NCBI RefSeq assembly: GCF_000720475.1
Contig: NZ_JOAP01000010.1
Span: 1 to 64,000, forward strand
From: Streptomyces aureocirculatus
Lineage (GTDB): Bacteria > Actinomycetota > Actinomycetes > Streptomycetales > Streptomycetaceae
Direction: 5' to 3'
Length of the DNA stretch: 64,000 bases
The position numbers and the translations under genes were made by a program. The notes beneath the pieces were generated by a model. The model did no database searches and was not told the DNA's origin. It saw only the letters and a program-made list of their open reading frames with translations. Numbering within the stretch: position 1 is the stretch's first letter; each line of letters begins with the position of its first letter. Shown piece by piece: positions 37,568 to 48,200 of the stretch.

Positions 37568-38731
37568 TCAGCGGGCGTCATCGAACCGCTCCGGCCGGAG
37601 CGGCCGCAAATCGCCGCCGGGCAAGGGCGGCTCTTCCCCCGCCACCAGCGCCGCGATCAACGCCCCCGTGGCCGGGGCGAGCCCGATCCCCGCCCCCTCG
37701 TGGCCGCAGGCATGCAGCAGTCCGGGTGCGCGCGGATCGGCTCCGATGGCGGGCAGGTGGTCGGGCAGGTAGGGGCGGAAGCCCGCGTACGTCCGCAGCA
37801 CCCGGACGCGGGCGAGCACCGGGAACAGCCGTGCCGCCCCCTGCGCGAGGCGGCGAAGGACCTCGGTGGAGAGGGTGCGGTCGAAGCCGACGCGCTCCCT
37901 GCTCGCGCCGATCAGGACCGGCCCCGCCGGGGTGCCCTCGACGACGGGTGACGTCTGGAGGGCGGCCGACCCGGAGGCCACGTCCGCGATGTAGTCCGCC
38001 GCGTACACCTTGCGGCGCACCACGCGCGGCAGCGGCTCGGTGACGAGCACGAAGCCCCGTCTCGGCTGCACCGGAAGGGACACCCCGGCGATGCGGGCGA
38101 AGTCGCCGCCCCAGGTGCCGGCGGCGTTCACGACATACGGGGCGTGCAGCTCCCCCGCCGGTGTCCGCACCCCGCGCACGGTGCCGTCGGCCCGCGTCAG
38201 CACGCCCACGACCTCTTCGCCCAGCCGCAGGCGCACCCGGCTCCCCGCCGCGCGCAGCAGGTGGGCGGCGGCGAGGGCGGGCTGGACCTGGGCGTCCTGC
38301 GGGTAGTGGTAACCACCGGCGAGGCCAGGGGCGAGGTGCGGCTCCAGGTCGTGGAGCCGCTCCCCCGTCACCTCCTGTGCCGTCACGCCTGCCTGCTCCT
38401 GCCGGTGGGCGAAGTCCCGCAGTGCGGCCAGACCGGTCTCCCCGGAGGCGACGACCAGGCCGCCCTTCGCCTCGTACTCGATGCGGGCGGGCAGGACGTC
38501 CGCCAGCTCCCGCCACAACCGGGCCGACAGAAGGGCGAGTTGGAGCTCGGGGCCCGGCTCCTTGTCGGAGACCAGGAGGTTGCCCTCACCGGCACCGGTG
38601 GTCCCGCCCGCGACCGGGCCGCGGTCGACCACGGTGACGTCGAGGCCGCGCCGGGCGGCGTAGTGGGCACAGGCGGCGCCGACCACTCCGGCGCCGACGA
38701 CGATGAGATCCGAGGAACTTCTCGTGGGCAC
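37568..38731 (-). CDS. D-hydroxyproline dehydrogenase, DadA/glycine-oxidase-like FAD subunit (beta-like)
   Basis: 387 residues, a D-amino-acid-oxidase-fold flavoprotein. FAD motif LIVVGAGVVGAACAHYAARRG at residues 9-29, a middle VNAAGTWGGDFARIAG, and a C-terminal GHEGAGIGLAPATGALIAALV complete the cofactor site. In heteromeric D-hydroxyproline dehydrogenases this subunit oxidises cis-4-hydroxy-D-proline to pyrroline-4-hydroxy-2-carboxylate. Context (epimerase, deaminase, [2Fe-2S] and alpha subunits on the same strand) supports that over sarcosine or glycine. GTG start at 38731. An ATTTCACAT motif lies 10 bases upstream and is repeated upstream of the next gene. Confidence 0.88.
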   Translation of the reverse strand: MPTRSSSDLIVVGAGVVGAACAHYAARRGLDVTVVDRGPVAGGTTGAGEGNLLVSDKEPGPELQLALLSARLWRELADVLPARIEYEAKGGLVVASGETGLAALRDFAHRQEQAGVTAQEVTGERLHDLEPHLAPGLAGGYHYPQDAQVQPALAAAHLLRAAGSRVRLRLGEEVVGVLTRADGTVRGVRTPAGELHAPYVVNAAGTWGGDFARIAGVSLPVQPRRGFVLVTEPLPRVVRRKVYAADYIADVASGSAALQTSPVVEGTPAGPVLIGASRERVGFDRTLSTEVLRRLAQGAARLFPVLARVRVLRTYAGFRPYLPDHLPAIGADPRAPGLLHACGHEGAGIGLAPATGALIAALVAGEEPPLPGGDLRPLRPERFDDAR

Positions 38732-38807
38732 CTCAGTAATATTTCACATGGCACAGAGCTTGCCAAGGGATCTCACACACACCGCCCGCCCCGAGCCTCA
38801 TCTCCCC

Positions 38808-40205
38808 TCATCTCCCCACATCGGAGCGCGTGTTCGTGCCCTCCTCGGCCAACTCCCCCATCCACGCCTCGATCCCGTCGGGCGTCCGCGGCAGGGCACC
38901 GGACAGCAGCCGCGCCCCCTCGGGCGTGATCACCAGGTCGTCCTCGACACGTACGCCGATGCCCCGCAGCTCGACAGGCAGCGTCTCGTCGTCGGGTTGC
39001 AGGTACAGGCCGGGCTCGACGGTGAGCACCTGGCCCGCTTCGAGGACCCCGTCGAGGTAGGCGTCCGCCCGCGCCTGTGCGCAGTCGTGCACGTCGAGCC
39101 CGAGCATGTGCCCGCTGCCGCACAGGGTGTAGCGCCGGTGCGCGTCCGCGTCCGGGTTCTTCAGGACGCCCCATTCGGTGAGTCCCTCCGCGATCACACG
39201 CATCGCCGCGCGGTGGAAGTCACGGAAGCGCGCGCCCGGCCGCAGTGCGGCGATGCCCGCTTCCTGGGCGGCGAGGACCAGGTCGTAGACCTGCCGCTGC
39301 ACCGGTGTGAAGCGGCCGGACAGCGGCAGGGTGCGGGTGATGTCGGCGGTGTAGAGGCTGTCGGTCTCCACGCCCGCGTCGAGCAGCAGCAACTCCCGCG
39401 CGTCCAGAGGCCCGTCGTTGCGGATCCAGTGCAGGGTGCAGGCGTGCGCGCCGGAGGCGGCGATGGTCTCGTAGCCGGTGCCGTTGCCCTCGACGCGGGC
39501 GCGCAGATTGAAGACTCCTTCGATCCAGCGCTCACCACGCGGGTGTGCGAGGGCGTGCGGCAGGGCGCGTACGACGTCCTCGAACCCGGTGGCCGTGTGA
39601 TCGACGGCGAGTTGGAGCTGCTCGACCTCCCAGGCGTCCTTGACGAGCCGCAGTTCACTGAGGGCCGCGGCGAGTTCGGCGTCGGTCACGGCGTCGCGTC
39701 CTGGCGGCAGCGTCGCCGGATCCCCCAGTGGGGCGCAGCGGATGCCCGTCATGCGTTCGGTCTCGGCGAGGTCGGGGCGGCGGCCGACCCAGAACTCGCC
39801 GTGGCGGCGGTCCCGGTAGAACCCGCTGTCGGTGCGCGCGGAGCGGGGCCGCACATACAGGACCGCTTCGTGCCGGTGCGGCCCTTCGGGTTCCAGGACC
39901 AGGACGTGTCCGGCCTGGTCCTCGCCGGTCAGGCCGGTGAGCCAGGCGTAGCCGCTGTGCGGGCGGAAGCGGTGGTCGCAGTCGTTGGAGCGGACGCGCA
40001 GCTCACCGGCGGGGATCAGGACGCGCTCACCGGGGAAGCGGGCGGACAGGCGGGCGCGGCGTGCGGGGGTGAGGGCGGCGGCGGGCAGCCGGATGTCGCC
40101 GGACAGCGGCGTCGACGCCCAGTTCCGAGCCATGGAGTCCTCGAACTCCCTGGATATCGGCAGGTCGTGGCTGACCGTGCGGGGCGTGGCGGCGGGTTCG
40201 TTCAC
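38808..40205 (-). CDS. pepP: Xaa-Pro aminopeptidase (M24B, PepP type)
   Basis: 465 residues. Removes an N-terminal residue that precedes proline or hydroxyproline. It has the aminopeptidase P N-terminal domain (SGYAWLTGLTGED) and a pita-bread catalytic domain with the five metal ligands: Asp in LLLLDAGVETDSLYTADIT (two), His in SGHMLGLDVHD, Glu in LTVEPGLYL and Glu in VRVEDDLVIT. GTG at 40205 is preferred over GTG at 40223 because GAAGGAG sits just before it. It is divergent from the collagenase gene, and collagen peptides are full of Xaa-Pro/Hyp bonds, so it probably frees prolines and hydroxyproline for the operon downstream. Confidence 0.93.
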   Translation of the reverse strand: MNEPAATPRTVSHDLPISREFEDSMARNWASTPLSGDIRLPAAALTPARRARLSARFPGERVLIPAGELRVRSNDCDHRFRPHSGYAWLTGLTGEDQAGHVLVLEPEGPHRHEAVLYVRPRSARTDSGFYRDRRHGEFWVGRRPDLAETERMTGIRCAPLGDPATLPPGRDAVTDAELAAALSELRLVKDAWEVEQLQLAVDHTATGFEDVVRALPHALAHPRGERWIEGVFNLRARVEGNGTGYETIAASGAHACTLHWIRNDGPLDARELLLLDAGVETDSLYTADITRTLPLSGRFTPVQRQVYDLVLAAQEAGIAALRPGARFRDFHRAAMRVIAEGLTEWGVLKNPDADAHRRYTLCGSGHMLGLDVHDCAQARADAYLDGVLEAGQVLTVEPGLYLQPDDETLPVELRGIGVRVEDDLVITPEGARLLSGALPRTPDGIEAWMGELAEEGTNTRSDVGR

Positions 40206-40411
40206 GGGGGCTCCTTCGGGCACATTTCTCGGCGCCAGGGGGTTGTCAGTGCAATTTCACATTACTACTTTACGCATCACATGGCGGAGCGAGCCCTGTA
40301 GCTGACGGTCCCTCATATCGCCCTGCTGCAAGGCGTGTTCAGGCTACAAGCGGCCGCTCCGTACGTACGTCATCCGCACGGACTCTCTTCTCCCCCACTC
40401 AGGAGTGATCG
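40206..40411. promoter_or_regulatory. Divergent promoter region of pepP and the collagenase gene
   Basis: 206 bases with an AT-rich tract at 40252-40282 that must hold the pepP promoter. It contains ATTTCACAT (40254-40262), repeated at 38741-38749 before the DadA-like gene. These could be GntR operator half-sites. No clear dyad was found near the collagenase start. Confidence 0.45.
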
Positions 40412-42775
40412 GTGTACCAGCCGAAGAAGCCCTCAAGAACCCTGTGCAGATCGCTGCTCACCGCCGCCACGGCCGTCGTGCTGTGCGTCACGGCCACCGA
40501 CGCCGGTCTCGCGGCAACGCGGGCACCGGCCGCCCCGGAGGCGGTGTCGACGCCTGCCGGGGCCCCCGGCCCGAAGCCGCACGACACGGTGGACCGCAGG
40601 GCCACGGCGCCCGAGCCCGCGGCCCGCACCCTCCCGGCGCCCGGCGGTCTCACCGGCGGCCGTGTCCCCGGCCCCCGCACCCCCGCCCCGAAGGCCGCCA
40701 AGGGCGAGGAGGTGCCGCGCGCCACCCTCGGGAAGACGGCCGTGCCCTGCACTCTCGACGGCGTCAAAGGGCTCTCGCCGGAGCGGTTCGCCGACTTCCT
40801 CGCCGCCGACGAGGTCACCGCGGACAACTGTCTGCGGACGCTGATCTGGACCTCGGACCAGCGCCTCGCGCCCGTCATGTCACGGGCCCACATCCAGGCC
40901 GTCGCCGACCGCGCGAACCGGCTCGCCGCCGGTCACGACGGAAGGAACGGCACGCATCTCCTGGAGATGTTCACCTATCTCCACGCCGTGGCCTACCACG
41001 CCTTCTCGCACGACGAGGTCGACATCTCCGACCCCGCGACGCTGGCCGCCATGCGCCGGTCCGTCGACGCGTTCGGCGCGGCCGCCCGCTCCTTCGACGT
41101 CACCCGCAGCAACGCCGAGACCCTGCGTGAGGCCCTCACCGCCGCGGGCGCCGAAGGCCTGCGCCAGCACCAGCTCCCGCTGGTCGAGCGGGTCCTGGCC
41201 ACCATGGACGCCGCCCACCCGGACACCGCGAAGGACGCCTCCTGGGGCGGTGCGGCCCTCGCCGCGCTCACCCTCAACTACCTGGGCGTCTACCCCGGCA
41301 ACCAGGACGCCGCGTTCCGCGCCGCCGTGGCGGCCTCCCCCTCCTACCGTGCCGCCTTCAAGGCGTTCGCCGGTCACACCCATCTGAAGGGCTCGGCTAA
41401 CGCCTGGGTGGTGCGCGACGCGCTCAGCGAGTACGGGCGCATGGGACAGATCGACGCGCTCCGCGGTGAGATCGTCGCGGGGCTCGGCCCGCTCCTCGCC
41501 GCCACGGCCCGCAACTTCGGCGAGCTGAGCGCGCCCTGGGCGAAGGTCGCGACCTGGCTGAACGAGTTCGAGGCCTGCGCGCCCCACCGGGTGTGCAGGA
41601 CGGACATCGACAAGCGCCTCTTCCCGCACACCTACGCGTACGGCAAGAAGGGCGCGAACGACCTGCGCGTGCGCAGCAGTCTCTCCCGGAACACCGTCGA
41701 CCAGCTCTACTACGCGAGCACCCAGGTCAAGGCGCAGTTCCACCGCGTGCTCGGCACCCTCGAACCCCTGCCGGGCGACACCAACTCCACGCTCAACATC
41801 GTCCTGTACGCCTCCCGGGCCGAGTACGAGAACTTCCAGCCGCTCCTGACCGGCCTGAGCACCGACAACGGAGGCATGTACATCGAGAAGGGCGCCACGT
41901 TCTACACCTATCAGCGGCGCGTCCCACAGGACTCCTCGCTGACGCTGGAGGAGCTGTTCCGGCACGAGTACACGCACTACCTCAACGGCCGCTGGGCGGT
42001 GCCCGGTTCCTTCGGCGAAGGCCCCTGGTACGAGGGTGACCGGACCACCGCGATGGACGAGGGCACCGCGGAGTTCTTCGACGGCGCGACGCGCGACGAC
42101 GGGATCAAGGTCCGCAAGTCCCTCGTCAAGGGCATCATCGCCGACACCGCCGACGGCAGCCCGCGCATGACGGTCGACCAGCTCCTGCACGCCACGTACG
42201 ACGGCGACGGGTTCCGCTTCTACGACTACTCGGGCACGTTCTTCGAGTTCCTGTGGACCCAGAGGCCCGCCCTGCTCAAGGAGATGTACGGTCATCTGCG
42301 CGCCGACGACCCGGCGGCCTTCGACGCCTGGCGCGACCGGCTCGGCGAGGACGCGGGGGTGCAGCGCGCGTACGACGCGTTCCTCGACGAACAGATCGCC
42401 CAGGTCGACGACCTGTTCGTGCCCGACACCTCGTACACCCCCCTGGACGAGCTGCGCGACACGTCCGCCGGCCAGGTCCGCGCCTCCTTCACCGCCACGA
42501 CCGGCATCACGCCGAAGTGCGCCGCCACCGGGTCGCAGGACCGTCCCCGCTTCGAGTGCGACGGCCGCGTCACCGCGACCCTCAGCGACTCCGGGAGCCC
42601 CGACCGGGTCTTCAAGGACATGTCCGGGACGGTGGACTACTTCATCCTCGAACGGGCCGCGAAGGGCGACAACAACCTGACCGACATGAACTGCTCGTTC
42701 GGCGAGGTGGACATCTGGACGGACGGCCGGGCGGGGTCGTCCGCCTTCAACTGCGAGGGCCCGCTGCGCCGCTGA
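40412..42775 (+). CDS. Secreted collagenase (peptidase family M9)
   Basis: 787 residues. The signal peptide (SLLTAATAVVLCVTATDAGLAA) is followed by a Pro/Ala-rich segment to about residue 100, an M9 N-terminal activator domain (FADFLAADEVTADNCLRTLIW; helical repeats to about 400) and the zinc protease domain. The zinc site is HEYTH at about residues 518-522, with the distant Glu in DEGTAEFFDG about 30 residues later, as in clostridial and Streptomyces collagenases. A beta-rich C-terminal module with Cys pairs (ITPKCAATG...FECDGRV; NCSFGEVD...FNCEG) may bind substrate. GTG start follows an AGGAG site. The adjacent aminopeptidase P and hydroxyproline genes make a coherent collagen-degrading locus. 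Confidence 0.93.
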   Translation: MYQPKKPSRTLCRSLLTAATAVVLCVTATDAGLAATRAPAAPEAVSTPAGAPGPKPHDTVDRRATAPEPAARTLPAPGGLTGGRVPGPRTPAPKAAKGEEVPRATLGKTAVPCTLDGVKGLSPERFADFLAADEVTADNCLRTLIWTSDQRLAPVMSRAHIQAVADRANRLAAGHDGRNGTHLLEMFTYLHAVAYHAFSHDEVDISDPATLAAMRRSVDAFGAAARSFDVTRSNAETLREALTAAGAEGLRQHQLPLVERVLATMDAAHPDTAKDASWGGAALAALTLNYLGVYPGNQDAAFRAAVAASPSYRAAFKAFAGHTHLKGSANAWVVRDALSEYGRMGQIDALRGEIVAGLGPLLAATARNFGELSAPWAKVATWLNEFEACAPHRVCRTDIDKRLFPHTYAYGKKGANDLRVRSSLSRNTVDQLYYASTQVKAQFHRVLGTLEPLPGDTNSTLNIVLYASRAEYENFQPLLTGLSTDNGGMYIEKGATFYTYQRRVPQDSSLTLEELFRHEYTHYLNGRWAVPGSFGEGPWYEGDRTTAMDEGTAEFFDGATRDDGIKVRKSLVKGIIADTADGSPRMTVDQLLHATYDGDGFRFYDYSGTFFEFLWTQRPALLKEMYGHLRADDPAAFDAWRDRLGEDAGVQRAYDAFLDEQIAQVDDLFVPDTSYTPLDELRDTSAGQVRASFTATTGITPKCAATGSQDRPRFECDGRVTATLSDSGSPDRVFKDMSGTVDYFILERAAKGDNNLTDMNCSFGEVDIWTDGRAGSSAFNCEGPLRR

Positions 42776-42792
42776 GCGTGTACGCGCGTGCC

Positions 42793-44028
42793 TCAGCAGG
42801 CCGCGAGGGCCGCGGCCACCGGGGCGACCGCGTCCTCCGTCGAGAGGCGGGACGCCAGGGTGCGGGCGCGGGACCGGTAGGAGGGGTCCTTGGTGACACG
42901 GACCAGGGCGTCGGTGAGGCGGGCGGTGGTCAGTCGGCGCAGGGGCAGCGCGCACGGCGCGGTGCCGAGGGAGGTGAGCCTGGCTGCCCAGAACGTCTCG
43001 TCGAACTGGATGGGCACCGGCACGGCGGGGACACCGGCGCGCAGCCCGGCGGCGGTCGTGCCCGCGCCCGCGTGGTGGACCACCGCCGCCGTACGCGGAA
43101 ACAGCAGGCTGTGCGGCACCTCGTCGATGGTGAGGATGTCGTCGCCGGTGGCGGACAGACCTGCCCAGCCCCGCTGGATCACACCGCGCAGGCCCGCGGC
43201 GCGCAACGCGCCCACCACCTCGGCGCAGAGGCGGTCGGGGTCGGGGACGGTGGCGCTGCCGAGGCCGACGTAGACCGGTGGCGGGCCCGCGGCGAGGAAG
43301 TCCTCGAGTTCGGTGGGCAGTCGGCCGGTGTCGTGCGGCCACCAGTAGCCCACGACGTCGAGGCCGGGGCGCCAGTCGTGGGGTCGCGGCACGATGTGCG
43401 GGCTGAAGCCGTGCAGGACCGGCCACCGCCGGTGTTCGTGGGCGCGGCGTGACGCCGCGAGGGTACGGGGCTGGAGGCCGAGTTGCTTCCTCAGGTCACG
43501 GGCGGTGTCGTGGAAGATCCGCTCGATGACGGTGAGGGCCGCGTGCCCGGCGAGGCGGTTGCCGGTAGGGCCCAGGGAGCGCGTTCCCGTCATGGGGGGC
43601 GGGAACGCGCCGGTGGGATAGAAGGGCTGGAGGTGCACGCCGACGCTGGGAAGGCCGAGCCCTTCGGCGATGGTGCAGCCGAGGGGCGCCACCGCTCCGG
43701 ACAGCACGAGCGCGTCGCTGTTCCGGGCGGCCTCCAGCAGGCCAGGTGCCAGCTCCGTCGCCGCGTCCTTGGCCATCGCCATGACGCGCAGCAGCTTGCC
43801 GGGGCCTGTGCGGCTGCGGTGCAGGTCCTGCCCTCGTCGCGAGTGCAGTTCCGCCCGCGGGTCGACGGGCAGGGCGTGGAAGCGGACGCCGGAGCCCGCC
43901 GTCAGCTCCGCGAACCTCGCGTGCGTCACCAGGGTCACCTCGTGCCCCGCGGCGACGAGCCCCGCCCCGAGCCCGGTGAAGGGGGCCACGTCACCTCGGG
44001 AACCTGCAGTCATGATCGCTACACGCAC
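42793..44028 (-). CDS. UDP-glycosyltransferase-like protein (GT1/GT28 type)
   Basis: 411 residues. GT-B fold of the macrolide/sterol glycosyltransferase type: N-terminal VAIMTAGSRGDVAPFTGLGAGLVAAGHEVTLVTH, and C-terminal donor-binding PPVYVGLGSATVPD and VVHHAGAGTTAAGLRAGVPAVPVPIQFDETFWAARL (the HHGGAGT-like motif). GTG at 44028 begins right at the first strand. It is on the same strand and 138 bases downstream of the dhb operon. Glycosylation of the catechol siderophore, as IroB does for enterobactin, is a reasonable guess from position only; a polyene, sterol or drug acceptor is equally possible on sequence. Confidence 0.82.
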   Translation of the reverse strand: MRVAIMTAGSRGDVAPFTGLGAGLVAAGHEVTLVTHARFAELTAGSGVRFHALPVDPRAELHSRRGQDLHRSRTGPGKLLRVMAMAKDAATELAPGLLEAARNSDALVLSGAVAPLGCTIAEGLGLPSVGVHLQPFYPTGAFPPPMTGTRSLGPTGNRLAGHAALTVIERIFHDTARDLRKQLGLQPRTLAASRRAHEHRRWPVLHGFSPHIVPRPHDWRPGLDVVGYWWPHDTGRLPTELEDFLAAGPPPVYVGLGSATVPDPDRLCAEVVGALRAAGLRGVIQRGWAGLSATGDDILTIDEVPHSLLFPRTAAVVHHAGAGTTAAGLRAGVPAVPVPIQFDETFWAARLTSLGTAPCALPLRRLTTARLTDALVRVTKDPSYRSRARTLASRLSTEDAVAPVAAALAAC

Positions 44029-44094
44029 GGTGCCCAGTATGGCGACATCGGCGCCGCGGGGTAGGAGAAACGCACGGACGTGGCCGGACCACCT

Positions 44095-44110
44095 CGCCCC
44101 GGGAGGGGCG
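44095..44110. terminator. Short GC hairpin between the carrier protein and glycosyltransferase genes
   Basis: CGCCCC-GGGA-GGGGCG forms a 6-bp stem with a 4-base loop, 57-72 bases after the carrier-protein stop on the - strand. It could end or attenuate the dhb transcript before the glycosyltransferase gene. Weak evidence. Confidence 0.3.
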
Positions 44111-44166
44111 GGAGTCACCCCGGGACGCGCCGGAGCCGCCCCGGGGCCGGGACCCCCGCGCCCTCG

Positions 44167-44403
44167 TCAGGCGGTGAGCCCGAGCAGCGCCGCCCACGCG
44201 TCCACGGCGGGCCGCTCGGCGAGGTCGGTGAGGGCCACCTCCACTCCGTACGTTTCGCGCCAGCGGCCGACCAGCGTCATCAGGCGTACGGAGTCGAGGC
44301 CGTAGTCGATGAGGTTCTCGTCGAGGGGGATGTCGTCGGGCTCCTCGCCGAGTACGTCGGCGATGTCCTCACGGAGCTGCTCCAGGGTCAGGGTCGCGCT
44401 CAC
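44167..44403 (-). CDS. Free-standing aryl carrier protein for 2,3-dihydroxybenzoate
   Basis: 78 residues. An acyl/aryl carrier domain on its own: the phosphopantetheine Ser lies in DYGLDSVRLMTLV, and the N-terminal LREDIADVLGEEPDDIPLDENLI is typical. In enterobactin and bacillibactin systems this domain is fused to the isochorismatase (EntB/DhbB); here it is a separate gene 5 bases behind the isochorismatase. It would be loaded by the DHB-AMP ligase and feed the first condensation domain of the siderophore synthetase. GTG start at 44403. Confidence 0.9.
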   Translation of the reverse strand: MSATLTLEQLREDIADVLGEEPDDIPLDENLIDYGLDSVRLMTLVGRWRETYGVEVALTDLAERPAVDAWAALLGLTA

Positions 44404-44408
44404 GGTGG

Positions 44409-45041
44409 TCAGTTCCCTTCGAGGACGGTGTCGGTGGTGGTGACCACGGCGCAGCGTCCGGCGGCCCAGCGCAGCGCCATCGCGTGGTCGTCGGCGGAGA
44501 AGTCCGCCACGGCGTCGGCCACGACGAACGCCTGGAGGTCCCGCGTCCAGGCGTCGGCCGCCGTCATCAGGACGCCGATGTGGGCGTAGATCCCAGTGAT
44601 CACCAACTGGTCGCGGCCGAGGTCGCGCAGGTGCTCCTCCAGGCCCGTGCGCACGAACCCGCTGTACTTCCACTTCGTCAGGACCTTGTCCCCGGGCCCG
44701 GGGGCGACGGCGTCCGCGATGGCCGCGGCGTGCGCGTCGTCCGGCAGCCCCGAGCCCCAGAAGTCCTGCTGGAGACCGCGCTGTTCGGGCGTCTGGCCGC
44801 CGGGCTGCGCGGTGTAGAGCACCGGGACGCCGAGTGCGGCCGCGCGCTCCTTGAGGGTGCGTACGTTGGCCAGGAGCTCCGGCACGGGCGCGGCGTCGGC
44901 CTCGTACGCGGACAGGAAGTAGTTCTGCAGGTCGTGCACGAGGAGCACGGCGCGTGCCGGGTCGACCGTCCAGTCGACGCGGTTGCGGGGCAGCTCGGCG
45001 GCGGCGGGCAGGGGGTAGGAGCTGATGGCGGGCAGGGCCAT
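44409..45041 (-). CDS. dhbB: Isochorismatase (2,3-dihydro-2,3-dihydroxybenzoate synthase), DhbB type without carrier domain
   Basis: 210 residues. Hydrolyses isochorismate to 2,3-dihydro-2,3-dihydroxybenzoate and pyruvate. It keeps the EntB/DhbB signature: PLP...LPRNRVDWTVDPARAVLLVHDLQNYF with the catalytic Asp, PVLYTAQPGGQ, then GPGDKVLTKWKYSGF with Lys, and VITGIYAHIGVLMTAADA in the place of the usual Cys-containing loop. The protein ends where EntB would pass into its carrier domain; the carrier is the next gene. ATG at 45041 lies 26 bases after the dhbE stop. Confidence 0.94.
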   Translation of the reverse strand: MALPAISSYPLPAAAELPRNRVDWTVDPARAVLLVHDLQNYFLSAYEADAAPVPELLANVRTLKERAAALGVPVLYTAQPGGQTPEQRGLQQDFWGSGLPDDAHAAAIADAVAPGPGDKVLTKWKYSGFVRTGLEEHLRDLGRDQLVITGIYAHIGVLMTAADAWTRDLQAFVVADAVADFSADDHAMALRWAAGRCAVVTTTDTVLEGN

Positions 45042-45067
45042 GGTGCTGGGCTTTCCGTTCGGGTGGG

Positions 45068-46872
<1,805 letters not shown>

Positions 46873-46876
<4 letters not shown>

Positions 46877-48081
46877 AGCTCGGCCCCCACCGCGGCGAGG
46901 AAGGTGCGGAACTTGGCGGCGGTCTCCGCGGTCTCGGCGTCCGGCTCGGAGGCGGCCACGACGCCCGCGCCCGCGTACAGGCGCAGGGAGTTCTGCTCGG
47001 CCTCCGCGCAGCGGATGGTGACGACCCATTCGCCGTCGCCCGACGCGTCGCCCCAGCCGACCATGCCGGTGAAGAAGCCGCGGTCGAAGGGCTCGCTCTC
47101 GCGGATGACGTCGCGTGCCGTCGCGGTCGGGGTGCCGCACACGGCCGGGGTGGGGTGCAGGGCGCAGGCAAGTTCGAGCGCGGAGGCGCCGGGGCCCGCG
47201 AGGGTACCGATGACGGTGGTGGACAGGTGCCACATGGCGGCGGTGCGGATCAGCGTGGGCTTCGCCGGGACGGTCAGGTCCGTGCAGTGCGGTGCGAGTG
47301 CCTGGTGGACTGCGTCGACGACGACGGCGTGCTCGTGCAGGTCCTTGGACGACTGGAGCAGCGCCGCGGCCCTGCGCACGTCCTCGGCGAGGTCGTCGCT
47401 GCGCGGGACGGAGCCGGCGAGGGGGTTGGCGATCACGCGTCGGCCACGGCGGGAGACCAGGAGTTCGGGGCTCGCGCCGATGAGGGTCCTGCCGGGTCCT
47501 GTGGGCAGGGCGAAGGTGTAGCCGCCGGGGTCGCGGCGGGCCAGGCGCTGGAGCATGGCGGGGACGTCGAGGGGTTCGGCGCAGTCGAGTTCGAGGGTGC
47601 GGGCGAGCACGACCTTGCTGAACTCCCCGCGCCACATGCGTTCGACGGCGGCGGCCACGGAGGCGCCGTACACCTCGGGGGCCGGAACCTGCCGGATGCG
47701 CCAGTCGGCGCGCGCCGGTGCCTCGGCGGGCAGCGCGATCAGCGGGTCGGCGGCGAGCGGCGGTGCGTCGCGCAGCGACTGGGGCACCGCGAGTGCCGCG
47801 GGGGCGCTCTGGTCGAACGGCACGGCGCCGACGACGACCGGGGACGCGGCGCCGTCGGCGCGCGCCCGGTCGAGGGTCTGGGCGACGCGCGCCGCCAAGG
47901 GTCTCTCGTCGTGCGGTACTTCGCTGTGCACCCCCTGGCCGAGCAGGGTGCGGGTGGGTGTGCCGAGGAAGCGCTCGCCAGGACGGTGGTCGGCGAGGAG
48001 CGCGGTCGCCGCGCCGACGGCGGGGTGGGCCGGGTCGGCGAGGGCGGGGACGTGCGTGGCGACATCGGGTGCCGTCGACAC
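46873..48081 (-). CDS. dhbC: Isochorismate synthase (DhbC/EntC type)
   Basis: 402 residues. Converts chorismate to isochorismate, the first committed step to DHB. The chorismate-binding domain is complete: [12 protein letters not shown] near residue 190, [43 protein letters not shown] (catalytic Glu region), [23 protein letters not shown], and [19 protein letters not shown] at 48081 has a GGAG site and starts where family members do. It overlaps dhbE. A 119-base gap separates it from dhbA; that gap is G-rich with no clear promoter. Confidence 0.95.
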
Positions 48082-48200
48082 CGGGGGCTCCGTTTCTCTC
48101 CCGGCCCGTGCTCCACGGGGAGGCACGGCCGCGAGTGCGGGGGTGGGTGGGGTGCACGTGCGGCCTGTCGGGTGCGGGCCGCGTGCGGAGGGGCGGGGCG

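Noticed and set aside
36613..37581. A - strand protein of about 320 residues covering the repeat region
   Set aside because: It is made of repeat-derived Arg/Ala/Cys units and then runs out of frame with the [2Fe-2S] gene, which has its own strong ribosome site and motifs.
37042..38043. A + strand gene across the minisatellite and into the DadA-like gene
   Set aside because: Pro/Gly repeat translation without motifs. It runs antisense through a well-supported oxidoreductase gene.
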